The translations under genes were made by a program, and so were the position numbers. A stretch of DNA of 64,000 bases, taken from positions 891,501-955,500 of the forward strand of contig NC_080058.1 in assembly GCF_026212465.1 (NCBI RefSeq). Direction: 5' to 3'. A model generated the notes under the pieces. The model was not told where the DNA came from, searched no databases, and saw only the letters and a list, made by a program, of their open reading frames with translations. Every line of letters begins with the position of its first letter. Within the stretch, counting starts at the first letter, position 1. Of this stretch, positions 47,721-63,626 are shown piece by piece. This DNA comes from Amaranthus tricolor (taxonomy: Eukaryota > Streptophyta > Magnoliopsida > Caryophyllales > Amaranthaceae).

Positions 47721-47880
47721 ATGATAAAAAAAAGTCAACACTGCGAACAGCCCAATACCACAGATTTGAAAATTACACGCTTACTTTTGAAAATAAATTA
47801 AAACTTATCTTATTTCGTTAATTTTATTGTTAATTTGTCTTATTCATTTCAATTTTTCCCTTATTGAGCATCAAACGGGC

Positions 47881-47957
47881 TGGGCCGTGCCGTTCCAATG
47901 GTATTCTCAAATTAGGGTTTTTCCTCACAAGATTCACAAAACCCTAACTATATATAA
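47881..47957 (+). promoter_or_regulatory. RPL38 copy 1 core promoter (site II, telo-boxes, TATA)
   Basis: TGGGCC (site II) at 47881-47886, inverted telo-box TTAGGGTTT at 47912-47920, forward telo-box AAACCCTAA at 47939-47947, and TATATATAA at 47949-47957. This is the usual arrangement for plant ribosomal protein genes. The MULE target duplication ends at 47868, only 12 bp before site II. Confidence 0.75.
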
Positions 47958-48041
47958 ACTCAAAACGCCAAACAATAGAACTTTAGGGAAATCTCGGCAA
48001 TTCATTTCAGCTGGTGGGAAGAGTGTTTCAAGCTGAACAAA

Positions 48042-50324
<2,283 letters not shown>

Positions 50325-51090
50325 ACGACATGAAATGGATTGTCAGCTGAGACGTTGAGAGTAATTTCTTGGTTGATGAATTTAGAACTTGTCTCGACGA
50401 GCAAAACTCGTTTTTAGATAAAAAGATTATTTCGACGTTCATTTTTTTAGTGTTTCGCCTTGTTGTGTTCTTCACATAGTTATTTTGTATCTTTGAATAT
50501 TGATCATGTACCTAAAAGCGTGGTTATTAGAATCTCGATTTTGGTCTACAAACAACGGTCCTACGATATAAAATAAGCGACCCATCCGAATCGTACGTAG
50601 AATCTTTTGATATTCACGTAAAATATTTTTATTATGATTTCTAGATTCATAATTTATCACAATAGCATATACAATCATGAGCCTTTTATCATCTCATTAA
50701 ATAGTTGCATTGTGGTAGCATAATGACCATCAATCTATCACCATGGTATTCGTTATATTCAACTCTTGGTAATATAGTATTAGTCCTTTAACAATTGAGA
50801 AGCTCTTGTGCCAGACTGTCGCATTACATTATGAGATTAGACTATTCAAAAAGTCTAAATAATAAATTAATGTTCATTTATTCAAAATAATGTGTTAAAT
50901 AATTAAAATTAAGTAAAAATATATGTGGGTTTCTAAATTTAGTTTGAATATACCAAGTAAATCGATGGGATGATCTAAGATGAGAATTTGTATTAACAAT
51001 TTAACCATATTCAAAATTCACAAATTTAATGGGCACAAATGCATGATCATATCGTATTAAAGGATTCGGGCATGGGCTTTGAAGGTACAG

Positions 51091-51350
51091 CTAGTCTCTT
51101 GAGAGATCGTCTCTTTAAGAGACATATTTTAAGTCCAACCCATTAAAGATTAATACCCACTTATTGTATTTTTAATGCTTACTTGCATTATCCTTAATGC
51201 TTACGTACCGTACCCTTAATGCTTACTTTCAATATCTTAAATGTCTACTTACATTATTCTTAATGCCTATTTATAATATTTTAAAAAATATATAATGGGC
51301 CGGTTCAATTAGAGATTGGCTCTCAAAGAGACCGTCTCTCACAAGAATTT
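51091..51350. mobile_element. MITE, same family as 27301-27518, opposite orientation
   Basis: Ends CTAGTCTCTTGAGAGATCGT and CAAAGAGACCGTCTCTCACA. The interior is a series of TTAATGCTTACTT-like units. Aligns to the complement of 27301-27518 across its length. Confidence 0.65.
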
Positions 51351-51588
51351 GTGTTAGAATGTATTCTTACCCCATTAAACAAGGTGAATGGGTGTAATTG
51401 CATTACATCAGAAACATTGAATAAAATTTTTTTTAAAAAAAATTATTTTTTAAAATAAGCATTTTTATGTTTGAGCCTAAAGTCAAGTTTGTTCGTTGTT
51501 ACAGACAGCGAACAAGAGAAAAAAATTTACGACGACCTTGTTGACTCTTATTGACAAGAGAAAAAAAAAGCTTATTTAATTCACCAAT

Positions 51589-51832
51589 TCTCAAATGAGA
51601 CAGTCTAACAACGAGACCGTCTCTATTGGGCTAGCTCAATATATATATTTTGTCTTAAAATGATCACTTATAATGTTAAAGTGGTCACTTATAATTTTAA
51701 TATAATTACTTTTTATAGTTTTAAAATGATTACTTATAACCTTAAAACGATTACTTATGATCTTAAAGTAATCAATTGAAGAAATAAACTATTATATGGA
51801 CACGTCTCATGGTAAGACGGTCTCATACAAGA
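51589..51832. mobile_element. MITE with TGAGACNGTCT inverted ends
   Basis: Left end TCTCAAATGAGACAGTCT; complement of the right end reads TCTTGTATGAGACCGTCTTA. The interior is (ATTACTTATAA..TTAAAA)-like repeats. A different family from the neighbouring MITE but with similar end words. Confidence 0.5.
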
Positions 51833-51867
51833 CGAACTGTATTTTATTCCATTTTTCCATTACATCA

Positions 51868-51983
51868 TGGGCCTCTTCATATGATAATTGAGTGGGTCGA
51901 ATCGTGATTATTTGGCCCGGTTATCAATAGTATTCTCAGATTAGGGTTTTATTATCACAAAAATCAAGAATCCCACTTATATA
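51868..51983 (+). promoter_or_regulatory. RPL38 copy 2 core promoter
   Basis: TGGGCC at 51868-51873, a second GGCCC at about 51913, inverted telo-box TTAGGGTTT at 51941-51949 and a TTATATA box at about 51977. The leader resembles that of copy 1 (CAGCTGGTGG...GAGCTGAACAAA). Confidence 0.7.
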
Positions 51984-52067
51984 CTCTCTCAACCGCCGAA
52001 AAATAAAGGGGAGATTAATATCGGCAATTCACAACAGCTGGTGGAAGGGTTGTCGAGCTGAACAAAA

Positions 52068-54518
<2,451 letters not shown>

Positions 54519-57500
54519 ATGATGACATGAAAATGGATTGTCTTTTGAAACTTTGAGTCATTTTTTTGGTGGATGAGTTTAGAAATTATGTCAACAAACA
54601 AAACTCTTGTATTTTCAGATAAAAAGATTATTAGTAGCTGCTTTTGTTATGTGGATTGCTTTACAATGTCCCAAAAATACTTTGTTTTCCTTGTTTTTAG
54701 TTGTGTTTCAACTTTCTAAGTTTTTTTTAAGTCTTTTTCTTTTCAAATGTTCTAGACTCTATTTTGGTATCATTGTGGGTTGCTTGCTTTTATTAATTTT
54801 GAGGATTGAGTTTTGTCTTTATCAGAAAACAATTATTACTTTTTAATAAATTTTATGAGTTCGATTCTCATATAGCATAAAGCAAAAGAACACACTAAGA
54901 AATAACGATGTAACGAAATTGGGTATACGATCAATCAACTATTTGAAAAGTTGGGTATTTGATTTTGAAAACCTATATTTTATGATAAAACAAGTTTATA
55001 TAAAAAGTATAAATTTAAGAAATAAATACAGTATATCTAAAGTTAAGTTTTTAGGTTAATTTAATATTTTGCGATACAATCAGTTTTAATAAATTTGATT
55101 TGTTGCACACTCCTCAAAAAATGCATATAGGAATTTTGTTTTATAGTTGATTTTTTAATTTGTTATTTCAATTTGTACTTTTGCGTTTTTGTTTGTTGAT
55201 GTTTGGATGTTGGGATAATTTAGTGCAGGATAAAGCCTAAAGGGCACAAATGGTTACGTACAAGAAAGTGCTTCTTCCTTAGGTGACTAAATCAACAAAA
55301 TGAAAGGCTATTTTTTTTTGGATATTCTAAATTCTAATCTTTGATACCCTCTCAAAAGATAGTACGAGATTGCAATAATAACGTTTGACGTGGTTTTAAT
55401 ACGTGGGTTTCGTGACAAAAAAAAAATATTAGGATTATTTAAATTTAATCAAAAGATAAAGAAAGTACGTAAATTAAAATCAAAGAAGTGATGAGACATT
55501 TTAGTAAGACAATATCAAGGAAATTAGGATGTAATACTTTTGAGATTAGACATTTACAGAAATGCGTATCCTGAGGTGGATATGGACACATATTGATGGA
55601 TCAAATTAAGAACTAAGAGTTTAGGGACAAATTAGGAGTAGCCCCTATATCTGAAAAAATGCGCGAAAATAGGTTGAGGTGGTTTGATCATGTGTAGAGA
55701 AAGACTTTCAACGCCTCTGTGAGGAGGGTAGAAAGAGAGTAAGAGGAGTCGAGGAATACCCAGAAGAACTTGAATTGAGCAAATAAGAGTTGACTTGCAT
55801 GAGTTAAATCTCTCTGCGAACCTGACTAGGGATAGGAGCAGTTGGAGACGCCATTTCCATGTCTTAGATTAATGATGTCAATCTTAGTTTACCTTATAGT
55901 GTTCTTAACCAGTTGCTTTTATCGTTTCCTTTCTATTAGTTCTTTGTTTTCTTTTTGTAGTGGTTCGTCCTTTATTTTTATAAGTCTTTAAGTTATCTTT
56001 CACGTGTTATTATCTCTCTTTATCTTCCTCGAGTCGGGAGACTACTTTGGCTGCGCTCTCCTTTATAGGTATGAGTTGCCGTTGTCTTTCCCTTCCCAGA
56101 CCCTGGTCTTAATTTTCTATGAGCGGAATATACTGAGTAGGATGGTGATGAAAAACACATTTTTAATAATTCACTTATACATTTGACATAACGATTAACA
56201 AAAAAAAAAAAAAAAACCAATATTATTACGTAATTATGTAATCTATGTCACATGGGTATAGTTTAAGAGGCATTAATTACCTTGTTTAATCAATATTTTA
56301 AACATGATTCGCAAAAATGTTTAAGAAGTTTAGGTGATAACCAAACTTATATGAGAACTATAATAATCATGTTATTTATTGGCAAAAAAAATTAATTTTA
56401 AGAAAAAAATAGAAAAAGAAAAATTAAAAAACACCCGATAATTTTTTTTTTTACATAAAATGTATTGCTTTTTCAAAAAAAAAAATATTACTTTTCATAT
56501 CAAGATTTTTCTCAAAATAGAAATTTCAAGATAAAAGAATTTACGAAAATAACAAATTGCTACTCTTTGAAAAAAAAAATTACTTTTCAATTAATATTTT
56601 TTCAAAAAAAATTTAAAAGAATTGTTGCTCTTTACATGAAAATGTTACTTTTTAATGAAAAAAGTTTACTTTTAAAAGAATATGATTGTCAAGATTGATT
56701 CTCACTTAAACTTTACCGTTTTTCTTAGTAATTGATAGAGTTTTGTATGAGATCGTTTTATCGTAAGATGAGCTTATATAAGCAGTCCATTAGTAAAAAA
56801 ATATAAAGAAAAAAACAATAAAATATAAACCATACAAAATAAATTTTTTGAAAGAGTTTGTGCTGGCTCAATCAAGACATTCTTATAATAAAACGCTCTC
56901 CATAAGAAAATTACTGAAGTAACAAATGCGTGGAGCACGTGGACATCATTCTCAATTCATAAAGTCCTACCAAAATATTCTACTCCCAAATTTATTGGGC
57001 CAAGTATTAATTTTATTCACCCACCGTCTCTGTCCCCCTTTTCAATTTTTAAAATGTGCATGATTCATCAACATTTAAGTTTTGTATGAGGTTATTTGAC
57101 ACAAATCTATACACTTAGTTTTTTTTAGTTAATTACTTTATAATATTAAATGTATATTTGATTAGTTTAATAAAAATTTTATTATTAGGCTGTTTCATTT
57201 GAAAATTTATAATTTATTAATTATTAAGTTGAAAATGGTAAAACATTAATAAAAAAAGTTAAAAAATAAGAACATTTAAGTTCATTGTTATTTGTGAAAT
57301 GATATAGGGGTATTCAACTCCAATAGTAATTATATTATATAGTTCTATAAAAAGTGAAAGATCAAACATGCGAAAGATTATTACTCCATTTGTTACCTTC
57401 ATTTATAATTATTTTATATAATTCTATAAAACAGTGAAAGATTAAAAATACCAAAGTGAATATATTCAATGAAAAACATTTAAGTTCATCGTTATTCATG

Positions 57501-58339
57501 AAATGATATAGTTGCAACTCTAATAAGTTTATAAAAGTTAAAAAAAATTATTTGTAACATAATTATAAATGAAGGTAATGAAAATAATTTTTATTAAAAT
57601 TTTATAAAACTTGGTCTAAATTGCTAACCACATTAGATAAAACTGTAATTTAATGATTTATTTTTTTATTTTCATCAGTGGAATATAAAATGCAATTTGA
57701 CTTGAAAATTGAAATAATGATTTAAAGTTGATTTGATTTTTTAAAAATCACACATAATTAAATCATCAAATTCAGTAAAAATGATTGTAAATCGCAATTA
57801 TATGTGTTTTAACCATATTTTTTTGAACTCATAGTCAAATTGCAAGCATAAAAGCAAAAATACATCATACTTACACCCAATTGTAATAAAATCATATATG
57901 ACATAATAATAAAACGTAGTACGATGAAAATTTATAAAACTCAACCCAATTGATTCTAACAACCACCAAAATCTCAACCCAACACAATTCCTGATTGTAA
58001 CTAATTTTTGATAATTGTCACTGGTTTTTACTGATTGAAAATAATTTATTCCAATTAAAATTTATTTTTACTAATTATTTATTTTTTATTAAGGTGAACT
58101 AATAAGGCCTAAATAAGTAATTAATAACTCAACTTGACGACAATGACCAACAACCCAACCCAAAGCAACCAAACCAACCCGTATGATCCGATCCGACTCA
58201 ACCCGAGGTGATACCGTCAAATAGAGGTATACATCAAGTTTACACTTTAAAAGAGAAGACAAATAAAAAAAGAAATGGCAAACCGTAGACATTACTGGAC
58301 TTTACTACTCCCCTACAACCTTCTTCCCACAACTTGAAA
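54519..58339. other. intergenic, AT-rich
   Basis: It contains the RPL38 3' flank, a decayed LINE end (55562-56155), poly-A/T-rich DNA at 56360-56690, and a direct repeat around 57265-57305 and 57475-57515 (AACATTTAAGTTCATNGTTAT). No supported gene. Confidence 0.5.
55562..56155 (+). mobile_element. RTE-type LINE, decayed 3' end
   Basis: Across several frames the plus strand encodes the C-terminal part of an RTE-clade reverse transcriptase. Visible are MRILRW, KMRE/RLRWF-like and HV segments, and a RRGRG-like stretch at 55730-55760, broken by stops. It then runs into a 3' tail ending TTTCTATGAGCGGAATATAC and GGATGGTGATGA. The rest of the element is missing (5' truncation). Confidence 0.6.
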
Positions 58340-61300
58340 ATGCCAAGAATATGCCCCTGTTTCTTTGGAAACCCAGTCTCTGACTCAGTAGATGAACTCA
58401 GTAACTCATCTGACAGAGACCCGGTTCTTCTTGTTTCGGGTATGGGAGGATCCATATTAAATTCAAGACCAAAGAAAAAAAGTATCTTTAGTTTTGAAAC
58501 TCGGGTTTGGGTCAGGATTTTCTTGGCTGATTTTGAGTTCAAGAACAAGGTTTGGTCAGTTTACAATCCCACCACTGGTAATTAATTCACATTTTTTTTC
58601 TTAATATAATTAGTTAATTTAGTTGAAAAAAGTTGTAGGATGATGTAATAGAAGTCAAAATAGACAAATTTGATGTTGGGTAATGATAATTATTTTATAA
58701 TTATTGATTGAAAATATTATTTATTGAAGAAAATGAAGATTGGTTGAAAGGTGTTTGTTTTATTGAAAAAGTTTTAATTTTTTTGTTTATTGATTTTTTT
58801 TTAAAAAATTTTAAGTGATTTTGATGAGAAGGGTTTGGTATGATTCATTAGGGTATACAGAGGAATTGGATGAAGATTCAGAAATTGTAGTGCCTGATGA
58901 TGATCATGGATTGTATGCTATTGACATTTTAGACCCTTCAGTGGTAAGATATTAAAGACTATTAATTTGGATGATTTATATTTTATGTATGCTATTAAAT
59001 TTATTTTGAAAGTCATTTAATTTGATCTAATTTGATGTGCAAATTGTTTATGTTTTTATAAATTGTAATGCATTTTTGCTTAATTTGCTTAACTTTTAGA
59101 TGATTTATTCAACATTTAAAGTAAAGGATTGGAGTATTTGACTTTGATTAGGTTATCTTAAGAGAATATTGAGATGGACTATTTTCTGTCTATTAGTATA
59201 TAGAGTTTGAGCCAATTATAGAACATAGTCTATTGTAGGGGAGAATCTATGAGTTTGAGCCAATTATAGAAGATGATTTATTGTAGGGGAGAATCTAGGC
59301 TCGGATTACCCATCTGATTAAAAACCCTATTAATTTTAAAGTGTGTAGCATATAACAAAATCTAGGCCCGAATGACCAATCTGATTAAAAACACTATTAT
59401 TTTTAAAGTGTGTAGCATATAACAAAGGAAAGTGATGGTCTAGTTTGGTTTAATACACATGTATAGATGAGTGTTCGACCCACCCTATAGTAGCTTTCTG
59501 GATTTGCTTGATCTATTGCAAGTTGTACAATTGACCTAGGATATATTGTTGACTAGGCTCGCCTAGGATCGGACATGAGTAGCGATTGGAATAGCGTCTG
59601 AACGCGTGTCGTGTAAGAGGATTAGGCATGGATACGTGGGGGTGTCGTGTAAGAGGATTCAAGCGCAAGTTTCTTTTTACCCCTTTGTTTTTGTGTACCG
59701 ACTTTATAAGTTTCATTTCTCTTGTCACACGTAATGTAGTTTTCTTTTGCTTTGTCGGAGGAGATGTGTTTCTGCTTGTTTATAACTAGTGTAATCTAGC
59801 TCATCTTGTATCTGATTAAATTGTTTTCTTGAACGCTTTAGTTTGTGAAATTGATGCACCTGAAAGAGGTATACCATTTCCATGATATGATCAACATGCT
59901 CGTCGACTACGGATATAAGAAGGGTACTACATTATTTGGTTACGGTTATGATTTCCGGCAAAGCAATAGGTAATTCAGCTTTAAATTGCTGAATTACAAT
60001 GTATACTACTTGATCTTTTACCTTTTTCTGAGTGCTTTTGAAGAACTTTGGATACATGTTTTCCCTGCAGGATCGACAAATTGATAAATGGTCTTAAAGC
60101 AAAGCTAGAGACTGCATATAAAGCTTCCGGGGGAAGGCAAGTCAACTTGATTTCTCATTCGATGGGTGGAATACTGATCAAATGTTTCATGGCTCTATAT
60201 CCTGATGTGCGCACACATTCTCTTGGTTACTAATTGAATCATCAATCATTTTCCCATTCGTACTAATTATTGTACATTGTACATGATGCATTTTACGTTA
60301 TCTGAATGTTTAACAAACCCCTATCATTTGTGAGTTTTTTAAGTTAACAATTCACAATGCGATGTCCGTGAAATGAGCCATAATATCGTGAGGTGCAGCG
60401 TCCGCTACATTATGACTCTTACGGCGTGTTTGGTTAATGGTACTAATTGGTGGTAATGGGAATGATTTGTAGTGTAAATTTTCATGATATGTATCATGTC
60501 ATTACCATAGTTTGATCATAAATTTTTTTTTTTCACAATTTTCCATTACCACCTAATACCACCTGTTCTAATGGTAATGCGTTGGAATGAATTTTGTGAA
60601 GAAAATGAGCTTGTTGAAGGAGAATAAGTGTGGTCACTAAATTTATGAAGGGATATTCTTACCAAAATTACACTAATATTCCATTACTTTCCCACCATTT
60701 AGTACCTATTACCAAACGGACCGTTACTTCTATCGCAACGACATCTGCAATTTTTTTTTTCTGTGAAGGGATTACCTTAGCTATGTTCTCTGACTGTATT
60801 GCTCTCTTTCTTGCAGCTATTTGCCAAGTATGTGAACAAATGGATCTGTATAGCATGCCCATTTCAAGGTAAATCAATCAGCATTCTGTTTTTAGTATCG
60901 TGAACGAAGAGCTCCTTTTTGTTGTTATTTATATATGAGACGAGGGACCGTTCAACCATTGATGCATGATTCCTTAACAGGTGCACCGGGATGTGTCAAT
61001 GATGCTCTCTTGACTGGACTGCAATTTATTGATGGTTTCGAGAGCTATTTTTTTGTGGGAAGATGGACCATGCACCAACTGGTAACCTAATAGTTCAAAG
61101 TTCTCGTGCAAAGCGACATTGTAAATTGATAGAGCTTGGGAAACGTTTGTCTCGAGTTTTGGTCTTATGGAAACAACTATCCTTGCTTTCTATTTAGCTA
61201 ACATAAAGTTATGTGCTCTTTTAGGTGGTAGAGTGTCCATCAGTCTATGAGATGTTGCCAAATCCAACGTTCGAGTGGAAAACTATCCCTAAAATATATG

Positions 61301-63626
61301 TTTGGCGCAAGTCTTCTCCCCATGATGAGTATGATTCCTCTCCCGTGGAACTCGAAACGTATGGCCCACTTGAAAGTATCGATGTCTTTGAGGAGGCTTT
61401 AAGAGACAATGAGGTGAGTATGCAAAACATACACAGCAAATTGCAGCTTTGTAACAACGGGTTTGTCTTAAAACATAGATTTTTATATTTTGTACTTTCA
61501 TTGATTTGTGAGGATTAACTGATTGGTCTTATACCAGTTCGCAAGAACGTGGACCTTTGTAGAGGATCTTACGTATAATGTGCGTTGTTTTAGCTCCCGT
61601 ATTTGTCAATTTCCACATGATAAACTAGAAATGTTATTGTTCTATAATGTGGATATTCTTGTATACATGAAAAATACTATAGCTATAGGACTACTGGTAT
61701 ACTTATACCCAAATCTGTATTTCACTATGCAGCTTAACTACAATGGGAAAAAGGTTTCGCTTCCCTTCAACTCCGCTGTTCTCAAATGGGCGTCTGGCAC
61801 TCGTCAACTACTCGATCAAGCTAAACTGCCGGAAGGAGTTCGTTTCTACAACATTTATGGTACTTCACTGGACACCCCTTTTGATGTTTGGTAAGTGACA
61901 ATTTAATAAAATTCTTTGTTCATGAATTAAGACCTTGTAATTAGTGATGATTGTGGCTGTAAATAGCAAGAACTACCGGCTATCTAGCAAGAGTATCAAA
62001 TTTCGACCGTTTGGATGTGAAAAAAGGCAAAAATTAATTTAAACTTGTCATGATGCTGCTAGCCTCATACATCTCGATACTTATAACCCATGTTACTCGG
62101 ACTCTTCATTTTGCTTCACGTACCCGTGTCCGATCCTTGATACTCGGACATTGGTATGACACTTAGGCACTTCAGTTTAGGCATAAAATTGTATATTTAG
62201 ACGTATCCGACACTTGGGCACATATCAGCATTCGGCATCAGTAGCCGAGTCCAAGTAACATAGCTTATTACTTAAATACTGGTTGGTTTTACTATCTCAT
62301 TTCTGCACAACTAGCTCTTCAACTGTCTGATTTTGGACTTGTTAATTATTATCGAAGAAATAGGAGCTATTAAAGGAAAATAATCTATCTTTGGATGGAA
62401 GTTTACTCGTTTTTGATGCTAGAACTACGTTACTCAGATTCGGGTACTCGTGTGCCAAACCTAAATATGTCGTCACACAAGCTGCTTTACTACTTAGAAC
62501 ACTTGGTTTTTGACTGCATGCTGTAAGCTGTATGCACCGAGTTACTCATATCTCTCTTTTCTAGTAAACGTGATACAACAATTGCTCATTCATGCAGCTA
62601 TGGTTCTGAAACGGATCCTATTGCGGACTTGTCAGAAATATGTCATACATTGGTGAGTGTACTTGTATTTTCATAACATTCATATATTATTTGATAGCAT
62701 ATATAACTATAAGATATTCTGAGTCTTCAACCACAAGTATAAGCTTTTGGTTGAGTTGGTTCCTTGATATAGTATTAAAAGCCAACATGATAAAAGGTCA
62801 TAGGTTCGAATCTAATGCACTTCTCATTTTAAACGGATTATTTAGTGCCAGATTTAAGAAGCGTCTATGAGGAGGCGTAATAGAGGACACGTCACCATAA
62901 GTTATAATTTTTGTTTGAATTGATTCCTTAACATTGCTTGTGTTGCTCACATTCATATATAGATACTTTGAGCCCAGATCGTTACCCACCCAAGCCCGCC
63001 CATGAACAGCTTTATTGTGTTGCTATAATTGCAGAATGAGTTTTAGGCAAGAATATAAATTCAAGAGTTTGTATTAATATTTCATTTGTATTTGCCTATT
63101 CGAGTTAGTGCTGGTCAAAGTCTAGTTCATTCCGATTTAGGGTGGGTTCAAACAAGCCCCATTGGGCCTGTGTCGTCGGGTTTTTGACATCATAAGCGTT
63201 CATTTAGTAACTTGATTGATTTTTCCTGCAGCCCGAATATTCTTTTGTGGATGGTGATGAAACTGTTCCAGCTGAATCCGCTCGGGTAAAATCAGTTCTT
63301 TGTTTCAATTTATAAACTGTCTTTGTTTATTGCAAAATCTACAGCTTTGTTTTGTTTGAAAGAAAGGACGGTATTTCTCTTGTATATTGTCAAGGCAACT
63401 TCACTTCCAGTTTAGCATCGTCGATGATTTAACATGTCGTCACAAAATCCATGTACAGGCTGATGGATTTGATGCAGTCGAAAGAGTTGGAGTTGCTGAC
63501 AACCATCGAGCTCTTTTGTGCAACGAGACTGTGTTTGAGCTTATTCGGAAATGGTTGAATGTAAAAAGCCTCAACCATACAAAATGTTCGAGAACATCCA
63601 AAGTCACGGATGTTGTTGTAGCATAA
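58340..63626 (+). CDS. LCAT3: phospholipase A1 LCAT3-type (lecithin:cholesterol acyltransferase-like)
   Basis: LCAT3 is a plant alpha/beta-hydrolase of the LCAT family that releases sn-1 fatty acids from phospholipids. Eleven exons read in phase: 58340-58577, 58852-58943, 59842-59969, 60071-60206, 60817-60868, 60981-61081, 61225-61413, 61733-61890, 62598-62652, 63232-63285 and 63459-63626. They give 456 aa, close to the family length of about 450. Motifs: DPVLLVSGMGGSILNS near residue 28, DDDHGLYAIDILDPS, FGYGYDFRQSNRI, and the nucleophile elbow SHSMGG with Ser about 183. The acid residue is within VDGDETVPAESA (about 390-392) and the His in DNHRALL (about 417). There is no transmembrane helix or signal peptide. 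The C-terminal tail after WLN is short, unlike the longer LCAT4. Confidence 0.94.
59200..59430 (+). repeat. two successive tandem duplications in LCAT3 intron 2
   Basis: GAGTTTGAGCCAATTATAGA...GGGGAGAATCTA occurs twice (about 48-bp unit). It is followed directly by two copies of a unit of about 66 bp containing ATCTGATTAAAAAC and TTTTAAAGTGTGTAGCATAT. Confidence 0.75.
60422..60723. mobile_element. Tourist/PIF-Harbinger-like MITE in LCAT3 intron 4
   Basis: Inverted ends CGGCGTGTTTGGTTAATGGT and, as complement of the right end, CGGTCCGTTTGGTAATAGGT. Flanked by TTA on both sides (60419-60421 and 60724-60726), the 3-bp duplication of PIF/Harbinger elements. 302 bp, non-coding. Confidence 0.75.
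62090..62265. mobile_element. short inverted-repeat MITE in LCAT3 intron 8
   Basis: Left CCATGTTACTCGGACTC; complement of the right end CTATGTTACTTGGACTCGGC. The inside is rich in CGGACA/TCCGACAC words. A related half copy lies at about 62425-62460 (ACGTTACTCAGATTCGGGTA). Confidence 0.6.
62747..62900 (+). repeat. tRNA-related repeat with B-box-like word, LCAT3 intron 9
   Basis: TTGGTTGAGTTGGTTCCTTG, then about 50 bp later ATAGGTTCGAATCTAATGC. The second is close to the Pol III B box. The repeat continues with GAGGAGGCGTAATAGAGGAC. It resembles SINE or short LTR repeats common in dicots; ends not fixed. Confidence 0.4.

Larger units (their letters stand above)
32876..47859 (+). mobile_element. 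Mutator-like element (MULE), 15 kb including a nested retrotransposon
   Basis: Terminal inverted repeats of about 170 bp: left 32876-33045, right 47690-47859. The left begins GAAAAATTGAAATGAATAAG; the complement of the right end begins GGAAAAATTGAAATGAATAA. Both continue through AAATAAGATAAGTTT, CTGTGGT..TGGGCTGTTCGC and a palindrome GTTCGCAGTTACTAACTGC... The flanking 9-bp CTTATTGAG duplication is diagnostic of Mutator insertion. Without the 11.7-kb retrotransposon the element is about 3.25 kb. It carries the N-terminal part of a MuDR-type transposase and the C-terminal part of a plant mobile domain gene, both in plus orientation. The DDE catalytic core is absent, so it is non-autonomous now. 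It ends about 180 bp upstream of the RPL38 start codon. Confidence 0.88.
50325..52067. other. spacer between the tandem RPL38 genes
   Basis: It contains the 3' UTR region of copy 1, two MITEs (51091-51350 and 51589-51832), and the copy 2 promoter. A motif GTTTGTTCGTTGTTACAGAC at about 51488 weakly recalls the MULE palindrome. No gene. Confidence 0.5.

Noticed and set aside
62747..62850. tRNA gene
   Set aside because: There is a B-box-like GGTTCGAATC but no cloverleaf with acceptor, D and anticodon arms; it is better explained as a SINE-type repeat.
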